A DNA stretch of 26,284 nucleotides from assembly GCA_002779235.1 (NCBI GenBank), contig PEXD01000050.1:1-26284 (forward strand). Direction: 5' to 3'. Each line of letters begins with the position of its first letter. Position 1 is the stretch's first letter. The stretch is from Candidatus Woesearchaeota archaeon CG07_land_8_20_14_0_80_44_23 (GTDB lineage Archaea; Nanobdellota; Nanobdellia; Woesearchaeales; 0-14-0-80-44-23). The position numbers and the translations under genes are program-made. The notes beneath the pieces were generated by a model. That model saw only the letters and a program-made list of their open reading frames with translations. It was not told the DNA's origin and searched no databases. Shown piece by piece: positions 1-6,552 of the stretch.

Positions 1-6
1 TATAAA

Positions 7-14
7 TTTATATA
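7..14 (+). promoter_or_regulatory. TATA box of the RNase P subunit gene
   Basis: TTTATATA is centred about 29 nt before the ATG at 40. That is the archaeal TATA-to-start distance expected for a leaderless or near-leaderless transcript. No ribosome-binding site precedes the ATG, which agrees. Confidence 0.6.
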
Positions 15-39
15 ATTGTTCTCTTTATTTTTAGTTTAA

Positions 40-411
40 ATGGAAAAAACTTCTGGCGGGCATAAAAAGATTGAGAGGAAGAGAAAGCCCTCTGGGCAGA
101 GGGAGATTGCAGGGCAGAGGATTAACGAGCTCTTTGCCCTTGCAGAAAAAGAGTTCAGCTCTGAACCGGAGCTCTCAAACAGGTATGTCTCGCTTGCAAT
201 AAGGATTTCCCAGAAATACAAGGTTAAGATTCCATCTGAACTGAAAAGAAGGTTTTGCAAGGGCTGCCATTCCTACCTGGTGCCGGGAAAGAATCTGAGA
301 GTCAGGCTTCAAAATTCTCATTTGGTTTATTACTGCCTTTCCTGCAAGGAAATCATGAGATTTCCGTATATAAGAGAGCAGAAGCAAAAGCGCTCCGAGA
401 GAAAGCTTTAA
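40..411 (+). CDS. rnp4: RNase P protein component 4 (Rpp21/Rpr2 family)
   Basis: Protein subunit of archaeal RNase P, the ribonucleoprotein that removes 5' leaders from precursor tRNAs. The 123-residue product has a basic N-terminus, a helical segment, and a C-terminal zinc ribbon with two cysteine pairs: C73/C76 in FCKGCHSYL and C99/C102 in YYCLSCKE. This spacing and the basic C-terminal tail are typical of the Rpp21/Rpr2 family, where the protein pairs with Rpp29 on the RNA. The start at 40 fits the TATA box at 7-14. It precedes the rps13 operon, but that operon has its own TATA box overlapping this gene's stop codon, so the two are probably separate transcripts. Confidence 0.9.
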   Translation: MEKTSGGHKKIERKRKPSGQREIAGQRINELFALAEKEFSSEPELSNRYVSLAIRISQKYKVKIPSELKRRFCKGCHSYLVPGKNLRVRLQNSHLVYYCLSCKEIMRFPYIREQKQKRSERKL

Positions 412-415
412 ATAT
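407..415 (+). promoter_or_regulatory. TATA box of the rps13 ribosomal operon
   Basis: TTTAAATAT overlaps the stop codon of the upstream RNase P gene. A start site about 26 nt downstream (near 438) would give a leader of roughly 90 nt before rps13. That is unusually long for this window, where most promoters look leaderless, and the leader contains a hairpin. Confidence 0.5.
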
Positions 416-442
416 CTCCTCCCTTTCCCAAAATTCTGAAGC

Positions 443-498
443 CCGAGTTCATCTAGAGCGCTTTTAGGGTTGAAAGTTCTTTCTAGATGCCTATTCGG
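443..498 (+). promoter_or_regulatory. Imperfect hairpin in the rps13 operon leader
   Basis: An inverted repeat pairs CATCTAGA (450-457) with TCTAGATG (482-489), perfect over 8 bp. An outer CCGA (443-446) / TCGG (495-498) stem is separated from it by an internal loop, and a small CTTT/AAAG pairing lies inside. It falls in the predicted 5' leader of the ribosomal protein operon, where structured RNA is often a binding site for an autoregulating ribosomal protein. Function is inferred only from position and pairing. Confidence 0.35.
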
Positions 499-530
499 AC
501 ATGATATTCAACTAATGGTGCATGATAAAA

Positions 531-1055
531 ATGGAAAAAAATCAGGAAATGGGAAAGGATGCCTCATCGGATTTCAGGCATATCGTCAGAATTGCAAATA
601 CTGACCTGAACGGGAACAAGAATATAGCTAGCGGGCTGAGAAAAATAAAAGGAATAAATTTCATGTTCATAAACGCCATATGCGTGATTACAGGGATAGA
701 CCCCTGCGCGCCAATAGGAAAGCTGAGCGATGCAGAACTCAAGAAGATAGACGAAATAATAAGGAATCCTGCAAATTTTGGCATTCCTGCCTGGATGCTT
801 AACAGGAGAAAGGACTATGAGACAGGGCTGGACCTGCACATAATAGGAAATGACCTGAAATACATACAGGACAATGATGTCAAGAAGATGAGGATGATAA
901 AGGCCTACAAGGGAGTCAGGAGCGCTTTCGGCCTGACAGTGAGGGGGCAGCGCACAAGGTCTAATTTCAGGAAGAACAAGGGCAATGTTGTCGGAGTAAT
1001 AAGGTCCAAGGTTGGAAAGGCGGCTGCAGCCTCAAGTGACAAAAAGAAAGAGTGA
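531..1055 (+). CDS. rps13: 30S ribosomal protein S13 (uS13)
   Basis: Small-subunit head protein that contacts tRNA and the large subunit. The core DFRHIVRIANTDLNG and the C-terminal GLTVRGQRTRSNFRKNKG are diagnostic of archaeal S13; the second is the basic tail that reaches the decoding site. The frame is open from an ATG at 522, but the ATG at 531 has a GGTG about 10 nt upstream while the one at 522 has no spaced site, so 531 is preferred, giving 174 residues. A lysine-rich C-terminal tail extends past the usual end. First gene of the conserved archaeal order S13-S4-S11-rpoD. Confidence 0.95.
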   Translation: MEKNQEMGKDASSDFRHIVRIANTDLNGNKNIASGLRKIKGINFMFINAICVITGIDPCAPIGKLSDAELKKIDEIIRNPANFGIPAWMLNRRKDYETGLDLHIIGNDLKYIQDNDVKKMRMIKAYKGVRSAFGLTVRGQRTRSNFRKNKGNVVGVIRSKVGKAAAASSDKKKE

Positions 1056-1075
1056 TGATTAGACGGTGAAATAAA

Positions 1076-1678
1076 ATGGGAGATCCAAGAAGACTCAAGA
1101 AAAAATACAAGACTCCTATTCATCCATGGCAGAGCGCAAGGATAGAGGAAGAGGCAGTCCTGATAAAGAACTATGGGCTGAAGAACAAGCGCGAAATCTG
1201 GAAGATGGAGGCTGTGCTCAGAAGGTTCACAGAGCTTGCAAAGAAGGTCATCAAGGCCAGTAATGCGCAGGCAGAAAAGGAAAGGACAAACATGCTTGAG
1301 CAGCTTTACCTGATGGGGCTGACAGACAAAAAAGATGTCCAGCTTGACGATGCCCTCAGCCTTAAAATAAACAATGTAATGGAGCGAAGGCTCCAGACGA
1401 TTGTCTACAAGAAGGGATATGCCAACACCATGAAAAAGGCAAGGCAGTTCATAACGCATGGGCATGTGCTTGTCGGCGACAGGAAGATATCCTCTCCTGG
1501 CCATATTGTAACAAGGGCAGAAGAGGAAAAAGTGGCGATTGCGCCAGAATCCCCATTTGCATCTGCTGAGCACCCTGAAAGGACTGTGCAGAGAAAGGAG
1601 ATAAAGCCGAAAAAGAAGGGGGACACCCGCTCAAAATGGGGCAGGAATCCTAGAAAGAGAAGAGGAGAGAGAAGATGA
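1076..1678 (+). CDS. rps4: 30S ribosomal protein S4 (uS4)
   Basis: Primary 16S rRNA-binding protein that nucleates assembly of the 30S body. The product has 200 residues. It opens with the archaeal/eukaryotic signature MGDPRRLKKKYKTPIHPW and holds an S4 RNA-binding domain in its second half, around RRLQTIVYKKGYANTMKKAR and GHVLVGDRKISSPGHIV. The start has a textbook archaeal ribosome-binding site, GGTGA at 1065-1069, 6 nt before the ATG. The arginine/lysine-rich end is normal for archaeal S4. Its stop overlaps the start of rps11 (ATGA at 1675-1678), pointing to translational coupling. Confidence 0.96.
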   Translation: MGDPRRLKKKYKTPIHPWQSARIEEEAVLIKNYGLKNKREIWKMEAVLRRFTELAKKVIKASNAQAEKERTNMLEQLYLMGLTDKKDVQLDDALSLKINNVMERRLQTIVYKKGYANTMKKARQFITHGHVLVGDRKISSPGHIVTRAEEEKVAIAPESPFASAEHPERTVQRKEIKPKKKGDTRSKWGRNPRKRRGERR

Positions 1679-2103
1679 GAGAATTCAACAGTGCGCAGAG
1701 AGGCGGAGCTGACAAGAAAATCAAGTGGGGAATAGCCCACATATTCTCCTCATACAACAACACAATAATACACATAACTGACATAACGGGAAGCGAGAGC
1801 ATCGCAAGGGTCTCTGGCGGGATGGTTGTCAAGTCAGACCGGCTTGAGGGAAGCCCGACAGCAGCGATGATTGCTGCCAAGAAGGCGGCTGAAACAGCTA
1901 TGGAAAAGGGAATAAATGCCATTCACGTGAAAATAAGGGCAACAGGCGGGCAGAACGGTCCGAACAATCCCGGCCCGGGAGCCCAGGCAGCTGTAAGGGC
2001 GCTTTCAAGGATGGGGCTGCGGATTGGAATAATTGAGGATGTAACACCCATACCGCACGACGGCTGCAGAAAGAAGGGCGGAAAGAGGGGACGAAGGGTC
2101 TGA
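1675..2103 (+). CDS. rps11: 30S ribosomal protein S11 (uS11)
   Basis: Platform protein of the 30S subunit near the mRNA exit and E site. The 142-residue product contains WGIAHIFSSYNNTIIHITD near the N-terminus, the GGMVVKSDRLEGSPTAAM loop, and the C-terminal DVTPIPHDGCRKKGGKRGRR, all strongly conserved in archaeal S11. The start overlaps the rps4 stop in an ATGA, and GGAG at 1664-1667 lies 7 nt upstream. Length and position in the operon are standard. Confidence 0.97.
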   Translation: MREFNSAQRGGADKKIKWGIAHIFSSYNNTIIHITDITGSESIARVSGGMVVKSDRLEGSPTAAMIAAKKAAETAMEKGINAIHVKIRATGGQNGPNNPGPGAQAAVRALSRMGLRIGIIEDVTPIPHDGCRKKGGKRGRRV

Positions 2104-2105
2104 AA

Positions 2106-2897
2106 ATGAAGATTGAATCCTTGGGAAAGGAAAAAAAAGGTAAAATGTCATTTTTGCTGAAGGACTCAACCATCAGCTTTGCAAACGCAATCAGGAGGAT
2201 TGCAACAGAGGAAGTGCCTGTAATGGCAATAGATGATGTCACATTTTTGAAGAACACCTCCGGGCTTTACGATGAGATAGTAGCGCTGCGCCTGGGGCTT
2301 GTGCCACTGACAACAGATCTAAAGTCATACAGCCTGCCAAGCGAATGCAGCTGCAAGGGTGAGGGCTGCCCAAAATGTCAGGTGAAGCTCACGCTGAACA
2401 AGAAGGAGGCCGGCTATGTCTATGCATCAGACCTCAAATCAAAGGACCCTGATGTGAAGCCCGTCTATCCAAAGATGATAATCGCAAAGCTCCTGAAAGG
2501 GCAGGTGCTTGAACTCGAGGCGACAGCAACCCTGGGAAAGGGAAAGCAGCACGCAAAGTGGAGCCCTGGCATTGTATACTACAGGAATGTACCTGAAATA
2601 ACGATAAAAAAGAAGGGTGCTGAGGCATGCGCAAAGGCATGCCCTAAGCGCATATTCAAGTTTGAGAAGGGCACCCTTTCAGTTGAAAAGGACAAGGCGA
2701 TGAGTTGCACCCTGTGCAGGGCCTGCGTTGACGCAGCCCCTGGCATAGTTGAGGTCTCGGCAAAGCCCGGAGAGTTCATCTTCACTGTTGAAAGCTGGGG
2801 ACAGCTCAGCTGCAGGGAAACAATAAAAGAGGCCTCAAAAATATTTGATGCGAAGCTCGACGAGTTCGCCAAGAAGATAGATGAACTCCCAAAGTGA
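2106..2897 (+). CDS. rpoD: RNA polymerase subunit D (Rpo3) with Fe-S domain
   Basis: Archaeal homologue of bacterial alpha / eukaryotic Rpb3, which with subunit L forms the assembly platform of RNA polymerase. The 263-residue product starts with the dimerisation segment FANAIRRIATEEVPVMAID. A zinc-type knuckle follows at C81, C83, C88 and C91, then a ferredoxin-like insert with C175 and C179 (ACAKACP) and C201, C204 and C207 (CTLCRAC). In the second motif the fourth cysteine position is alanine (CRACVDAAP), so the cysteines suffice for one [4Fe-4S] cluster, built from C201/C204/C207 plus C179, but not two. Such clusters occur in Rpo3 of a subset of archaea, where they are thought to stabilise assembly. 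It follows rps11 by 2 nt. Confidence 0.95.
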   Translation: MKIESLGKEKKGKMSFLLKDSTISFANAIRRIATEEVPVMAIDDVTFLKNTSGLYDEIVALRLGLVPLTTDLKSYSLPSECSCKGEGCPKCQVKLTLNKKEAGYVYASDLKSKDPDVKPVYPKMIIAKLLKGQVLELEATATLGKGKQHAKWSPGIVYYRNVPEITIKKKGAEACAKACPKRIFKFEKGTLSVEKDKAMSCTLCRACVDAAPGIVEVSAKPGEFIFTVESWGQLSCRETIKEASKIFDAKLDEFAKKIDELPK

Positions 2898-2913
2898 ATC
2901 ATGAGAATCATGA
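2896..2913 (+). repeat. 9-bp tandem repeat before tRNA-Leu
   Basis: GAATCATGA occurs twice head to tail, beginning at the end of rpoD (its stop TGA lies within 2895-2897). A short AATGC/GCATT stem follows before the tRNA. The segment may simply be spacer between rpoD and the tRNA processing site. No function is assigned. Confidence 0.3.
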
Positions 2914-2935
2914 TAATGCCGTTTCAGCATTGCAT

Positions 2936-3021
2936 GCGGGGGTAGCAAAGCCTGGTCAAATGCGCAAGGTTGAGGGCCTTGTCCCTTAGTGGGTTCGCGT
3001 GTTCGAATCACGTCCCCCGCA
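2936..3021 (+). tRNA. tRNA-Leu (anticodon GAG)
   Basis: The 86-nt cloverleaf is complete. The acceptor stem pairs GCGGGGG (2936-2942) with CCCCCGC (3014-3020), with discriminator A3021. The D stem is GCA/TGC. The anticodon stem CAAGG/CCTTG encloses loop TTGAGGG, placing anticodon GAG at 2972-2974. A class II variable arm has a CCC/GGG stem, and the T loop is TTCGAAT. The long variable arm and anticodon specify leucine (CUY codons). No intron is seen and CCA is not encoded. A tRNA-Leu between rpoD and rpl18e is a known archaeal operon arrangement, so it is probably cut from the polycistronic transcript. Confidence 0.95.
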
Positions 3022-3060
3022 TAATATTCATAAAAAAGAAAGGAAAAAAAGGTAATTCAA

Positions 3061-3417
3061 ATGCAGATTCGTCCGAAAAACAAAGTTGACGAGCAGCTCA
3101 TAGCCATGCTCAGGGAAGAATCATACAAAGGGAACGCTATCTGGAAGAAGGTTGCAGATGACTTGAACATACCTACAAGGCAGAGAAAGATTGTCAATCT
3201 TTCAAAAATAAACAGGTTCACTGCAGAGAACGAGGTCGTTGTTGTGCCGGGAAAGGTGCTTTCCTCAGGGGAGCTTGGGCACAAGCTGATAATTGCGGCA
3301 TTCAGGTTCTCTGCCAGCTCAATCGAAAAGATAAAAAAATCCGGCTCGTCTGCAATGAGCATAAGCGAGCTGATGAAGAAGAATCCCTCTGGAAAGGGGG
3401 TAAGGATAATCGGATGA
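3061..3417 (+). CDS. rpl18e: 50S ribosomal protein L18e (eL18)
   Basis: Archaeal/eukaryotic-specific large-subunit protein with an L15-like fold. The 118-residue product shows the family core NRFTAENEVVVVPGKVLSSG and ends in a basic segment NPSGKGVRIIG; both are characteristic of archaeal L18e. It follows the tRNA by 39 nt in an A-rich spacer with only a weak GGT-type ribosome-binding site. Length is normal. Confidence 0.95.
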   Translation: MQIRPKNKVDEQLIAMLREESYKGNAIWKKVADDLNIPTRQRKIVNLSKINRFTAENEVVVVPGKVLSSGELGHKLIIAAFRFSASSIEKIKKSGSSAMSISELMKKNPSGKGVRIIG

Positions 3418-3427
3418 GGCAATGAAA

Positions 3428-3841
3428 ATGATAATCGACGCTACTGATGCGGTTCTTGGAAGGGTTGCTGCCTTTGCAGTAATTCGCGCAAAGCAGGGGA
3501 ACGATGTTTCTGTAATAAACTGCGAAAAGGCAGTGATAAGCGGAAGCAAGTCCTATGTATACGCAAAGTATGACCACAGAATGAATATGGGAACTCCCAG
3601 GCACGGCCCATTCCTCTCAAGGTCTCCTGAGAGGATTATGAAAAGGGCGATAAGGGGGATGCTTGAGCACAAGAAGGCAAGCGGCAAGGAGCTCCTTTCC
3701 CGCATAAAGTGCTACAGCGGAGTCCCTGATGCGCTCAGGGGCCAGAAGGCAGAAAGAGCGCCGAAATCAGATATTTCAAAGATTCCAAACACCAGGTTTG
3801 TACGGGTAAGCGCGCTTTCCAACCATCTTGGAGGGCAGTAA
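3428..3841 (+). CDS. rpl13: 50S ribosomal protein L13 (uL13)
   Basis: Large-subunit protein that binds 23S rRNA early in assembly. The product begins MIIDATDAVLGRVAAFAV, the usual archaeal L13 N-terminus, and contains the RHGPFLSRSPERIMKRAIRGM region and a basic middle. An in-frame ATG at 3422 exists, but GAGG at 3416-3419 sits 8 nt before the ATG at 3428 and only 2 nt before 3422, so 3428 is chosen (137 residues). It lies close behind rpl18e, and the rps9 ribosome-binding site falls inside its last codons. Confidence 0.94.
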   Translation: MIIDATDAVLGRVAAFAVIRAKQGNDVSVINCEKAVISGSKSYVYAKYDHRMNMGTPRHGPFLSRSPERIMKRAIRGMLEHKKASGKELLSRIKCYSGVPDALRGQKAERAPKSDISKIPNTRFVRVSALSNHLGGQ

Positions 3842-3842
3842 A

Positions 3843-4241
3843 ATGAAGCCAATTAATGTTTCTGGAAAAAGGAAGACAGCAATCGCAAGGGCAACAATAC
3901 GAGAGGGCAAGGGAAGGGTCAGCATAAATAATATGGCAATTGCCGCATTTGCTCCCCAGAGGATGCTTGCCATGAAAATAATGGAGCCGATTATAATCAC
4001 AGGAGATGCAGCAAAGAAGTTTGACATTGCAGTGAATGTCTACGGCGGCGGAATCAATGGAAGGGCAGAGGCTGCCCGGCTTGCGATAGCAAAGGCAATT
4101 GCCTCGGCAAATCCCTCGCTTAAGGATGAATTGATGAAGTATGACAGGCACCTGCTCGTTGCCGACTCAAGACAGAGGGAAGTCAGAAAGCCGAATACTC
4201 ACGGCAATGCGCGCGGAAAGGTTCAGAAGTCATACAGATAA
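3843..4241 (+). CDS. rps9: 30S ribosomal protein S9 (uS9)
   Basis: Small-subunit head protein whose C-terminal tail reaches the P-site tRNA. The 132-residue product includes VSGKRKTAIARATIREGKG at the N-terminus, NVYGGGINGRAEAARLAIAK in the middle, and ends in KVQKSYR, matching the invariant basic tail that ends in Ser-Tyr-Arg or Ser-Lys-Arg. A TTG-initiated extension to 3828 is open, but GGAGGG at 3830-3835 lies 7 nt before the ATG at 3843, which settles the start. It begins 1 nt after the rpl13 stop codon. Confidence 0.96.
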   Translation: MKPINVSGKRKTAIARATIREGKGRVSINNMAIAAFAPQRMLAMKIMEPIIITGDAAKKFDIAVNVYGGGINGRAEAARLAIAKAIASANPSLKDELMKYDRHLLVADSRQREVRKPNTHGNARGKVQKSYR

Positions 4242-4266
4242 GATTAAAACCAGGGTGGTGAAAAAC

Positions 4267-4464
4267 ATGATAATACCTGTAAGGTGCTGGAGCTGCGGAA
4301 AGCCCATAGGGCATCTGTGGGAGGAGTTTGAGGAGCGCGTGAAGAAGGGCGAGGACAGGAAGAAGGTGCTTGACTCGCTCGGACTGGAGAGGTACTGCTG
4401 CAGGGCAATAATGCTCGGACATGTTGAACTTATAGACACTGTCGCAAGATTCAAGAAGGTGTGA
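4267..4464 (+). CDS. rpoN: RNA polymerase subunit N (Rpo10)
   Basis: Small zinc-binding subunit of archaeal RNA polymerase, homologue of Rpb10, which bridges the D/L platform. The 65-residue product opens MIIPVRCWSCGKPIG and has the atypical zinc site CX2C...CC: C7/C10 and C44/C45 in ERYCCRAIMLGHVEL. An upstream open frame reaches 4141 inside rps9, but the strong GGTGGTG at 4254-4260 and the family N-terminus fix the start at 4267. It is the last gene of the operon here. In many archaea rpoK, enolase and rps2 follow, but here a convergent gene comes next. Confidence 0.96.
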   Translation: MIIPVRCWSCGKPIGHLWEEFEERVKKGEDRKKVLDSLGLERYCCRAIMLGHVELIDTVARFKKV

Positions 4465-4483
4465 GCCTGGATTAATCAGAATT

Positions 4484-5803
4484 TCAAAACTCAAAAGTTT
4501 TCTCTTTGACCTCAACTGCGCTTGGAGAGGCGCCTCCGTGCCATGAAAACCTCGGCCTTATTCTCATTGGATACATTCTCTCGTTGGTGTCGTCAAATAT
4601 TATTGCTGCTCCGGAAACCCTCGGAAGATTGTTCAGCACCTTGTCCAGCCCCATTCTCATGTAGCTCTGCATGAGCATTCCAAGGGCGTCTATGTCAATC
4701 TTGGCAGTAATCCTGTGGCTTATAACTATGTCTGACTGGGTCATAACATCAGTATGTATCTTTCCCGGCTGCTGGGATGCAAGTATCAGCGATATTCCGG
4801 GCTGCCTTCCCTCTCTTAATATTGTTATTAATGGGTCGCTGGCAAGGGTCTTTCCCTGCTTTGGGATGAACTCATGCGCTTCGTCAACAACCAGCCAGAC
4901 AAGTGGAAATTTCTGCTGCCCTTCCTCCTCTTCCATAAAACTCACTGCCTGGTTCACAAGGCGGTATTCTTCCTCCCTTCTTGCAAGCATCCTTTCAGAA
5001 AATAATTTCTTAGAAACAAGCCCTATGACGAGGGCTCTTATGTTCTTTCCAGAGGCGGTTGTTATGTAACAGCTCACGTCAAGCACGCTGACCGTGCCTG
5101 CCTCGACAAGCTCTTTTAGCGGAGTTCCGTTCCTGTCAAAAAGCCCCCAGGTTATTGCATCCCTGAACCTGTTTTCCGCAGCATCCTTTACTGTCTGAGG
5201 CGTGTGCTCATCTTCCTGAATTTTCTTGATTATCTCATCAATATCATAGTCAGTCTCGTCCTCCTGCATATAAGAGATGACTCTTGAGATGAGAACTCCT
5301 ACTGCTTCATCCGGGTTTATCTCAAAGGTTGTGCACCAGTCCATTGCAGAGAGCTCAGAGGGCTTTATTGAAAATGCCCTGTCTGCTGGTATGCCTTTTT
5401 TCTTGAAGTCCTCAAAATAGCCCTTTGGAGTGAATATTGTGATTTTTAGGGCCTTGGGCTTCATCTCCCATTCCTCAAGGAGCTTGATTTCCTTCTGGTT
5501 GGGATATTTCATGGTCCAATAGATTCCCATTGTGTCAAGCATGAGCACTGAGATATTCTTGGAGACCTCTGCTGGAAGGTCTGCTATTGCCTCTGCAATT
5601 ACTCCCATTGTGTAGCTTTTCCCAGAGCCCCTTTTTCCGCAGATGAATATAACATGGCTGTTTGCCACGTCGAGATATATCGGGTTTGAGAGTGAGGTTG
5701 TCTGCCCCATCTTCACATAGTGCTTGCCTATGAATATTGTCCCTGTGGTGCCGAGCTTCTGGCGCTCGCCCTCTTCCCTGCCGATGATTATGTCGTAAGG
5801 CAT
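4484..5803 (-). CDS. HerA-like hexameric ATPase / DNA translocase
   Basis: A P-loop ATPase of the HerA/FtsK superclass, 439 residues. An N-terminal HAS-barrel-like beta segment (about 1-50) includes GTIFIGKHYVKMG. Walker A is GKRGSGKS at 56-63 and Walker B is LVWLVVDEAHEF, with DEAH at 307-310. A sensor-like REGRQPGISLILASQQP follows at about 330-346. HerA proteins work with NurA nuclease and Mre11-Rad50 in DNA end resection, but no nurA, mre11 or rad50 is present here, and several other HerA-like families exist. The ATG at 5803 has GGAG 6 nt upstream; an in-frame TTG at 5818 is less likely. Convergent with rpoN across 19 nt. Confidence 0.85.
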   Translation of the reverse strand: MPYDIIIGREEGERQKLGTTGTIFIGKHYVKMGQTTSLSNPIYLDVANSHVIFICGKRGSGKSYTMGVIAEAIADLPAEVSKNISVLMLDTMGIYWTMKYPNQKEIKLLEEWEMKPKALKITIFTPKGYFEDFKKKGIPADRAFSIKPSELSAMDWCTTFEINPDEAVGVLISRVISYMQEDETDYDIDEIIKKIQEDEHTPQTVKDAAENRFRDAITWGLFDRNGTPLKELVEAGTVSVLDVSCYITTASGKNIRALVIGLVSKKLFSERMLARREEEYRLVNQAVSFMEEEEGQQKFPLVWLVVDEAHEFIPKQGKTLASDPLITILREGRQPGISLILASQQPGKIHTDVMTQSDIVISHRITAKIDIDALGMLMQSYMRMGLDKVLNNLPRVSGAAIIFDDTNERMYPMRIRPRFSWHGGASPSAVEVKEKTFEF

Positions 5804-5825
5804 GTTTTTCTCCAGCAAATGGTAG

Positions 5826-5839
5826 TATAAATATTTATT
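5826..5839 (-). promoter_or_regulatory. TATA-like element for the HerA-like gene
   Basis: The lower-strand sequence AATAAATATTTATA lies 23-36 nt upstream of the ATG at 5803, at the right distance for an archaeal TATA box with a very short leader. It is nearly symmetric, so the exact TBP site is uncertain. Confidence 0.45.
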
Positions 5840-5870
5840 GGGATGACTTATTGGGATGGAAAGGCATCCC
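5835..5870. repeat. Direct repeat plus hairpin in a divergent promoter region
   Basis: TTATTGGGATG occurs at 5835-5845 and again at 5848-5858, a 13-bp period. The second copy runs into a perfect hairpin GGGATG (5853-5858) / CATCCC (5865-5870) with a 6-nt loop. The cluster sits between the TATA boxes of two divergent genes, a natural place for an operator. A regulatory role is inferred from position only. Confidence 0.4.
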
Positions 5871-5904
5871 TTATTTAAGCCATAATGCTAAAAACATAAT
5901 TAAA

Positions 5905-5913
5905 TTTATAAAG
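5905..5913 (+). promoter_or_regulatory. TATA box of the translin-family gene
   Basis: TTTATAAAG is centred about 26 nt before the ATG at 5935. The predicted transcript starts at or next to the start codon, and no ribosome-binding site is seen. Confidence 0.6.
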
Positions 5914-5934
5914 ATTTGAGCAATACAAAATGCC

Positions 5935-6552
5935 ATGATAGACATAAAGGATTTTGCCGAGATGAAGAAGAAGCTTGAGGAGTTTGATGAGCAGAGGGAA
6001 TCTTTGGTTTCTGAAGTGAGAAATATTGTCCGGCTTTCAAAGAGAATAATATACTCTGTGCACAGGAACGATGAGAAATCTTCTGATGAGTCAGTTGCAG
6101 AAATAAGAAAGATTGTAAAGGCAACAATGCAGAAGGTGCGGAAAGAGCCGGCCCTCCTGCATTCTGGGCTTCTTAAGAGCGCGATACAGGAATATGTCGA
6201 GGCGGTCTGCTTTTATGAGATAATAAGGAACAAGAGAATTCCCACTCACAAAGAGCTTGATGTTCAGCCGGAGCATTACCTGCTGGGCATATGCGACCTT
6301 ACAGGGGAGCTTTCAAGGCGCTCAGTCAATGCCGCTGCAGGCGCTGACTATAAGACCGCTTTGGAGATGAAGGGCATTGTCTCTGAGATTTATGATGAGA
6401 TGATGCAGTTTGACTTTGCCAATGGCGAGCTTCGGAAGAAGTTTGACAGCATAAAGTATGAGGTTAAGCGCCTTGAGGAGATGGCCCTCACAATAAGCCT
6501 TGATGCGGGAAAGCTGGGCTTTGATGGTGTCAGCCATGGGAAGGGCAATTAG
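5935..6552 (+). CDS. Translin/TRAX-family protein
   Basis: An all-helical nucleic-acid-binding protein of 205 residues. In eukaryotes translin and TRAX form the C3PO octamer, an endoribonuclease that acts in RNA silencing and tRNA processing. Archaeal members resemble TRAX and form RNA-degrading assemblies. Matches include LSKRIIYSVHR (about 34-44), QEYVEAVCFYEIIRNKR (85-101) with the paired glutamates E86 and E89 that correspond to TRAX catalytic residues, HYLLGICDLTGELSRRSVN (114-132), and FANGELRKKFDSIKYEVKRL near the end. It starts a run of co-directional genes, and its last 17 nt overlap the metallo-beta-lactamase gene. Its RNA substrate here is unknown. Confidence 0.88.
   Translation: MIDIKDFAEMKKKLEEFDEQRESLVSEVRNIVRLSKRIIYSVHRNDEKSSDESVAEIRKIVKATMQKVRKEPALLHSGLLKSAIQEYVEAVCFYEIIRNKRIPTHKELDVQPEHYLLGICDLTGELSRRSVNAAAGADYKTALEMKGIVSEIYDEMMQFDFANGELRKKFDSIKYEVKRLEEMALTISLDAGKLGFDGVSHGKGN

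Noticed and set aside
443..501. H/ACA guide RNA (hairpin followed by ACA)
   Set aside because: Only about 9 nt separate the upper stem from ACA, short of the 14-16 nt target-to-ACA spacing, and no kink-turn is evident in the upper stem.
905..1573. 222-codon open frame on the minus strand
   Set aside because: It lies opposite rps13 and rps4, is rich in Cys, Phe and Leu without any motif, and has no promoter. It is a shadow of conserved ribosomal genes.
2936..3021. Intron in the tRNA-Leu gene
   Set aside because: The anticodon loop is a normal seven bases with flanking stems paired; the 86-nt length is explained by the class II variable arm.
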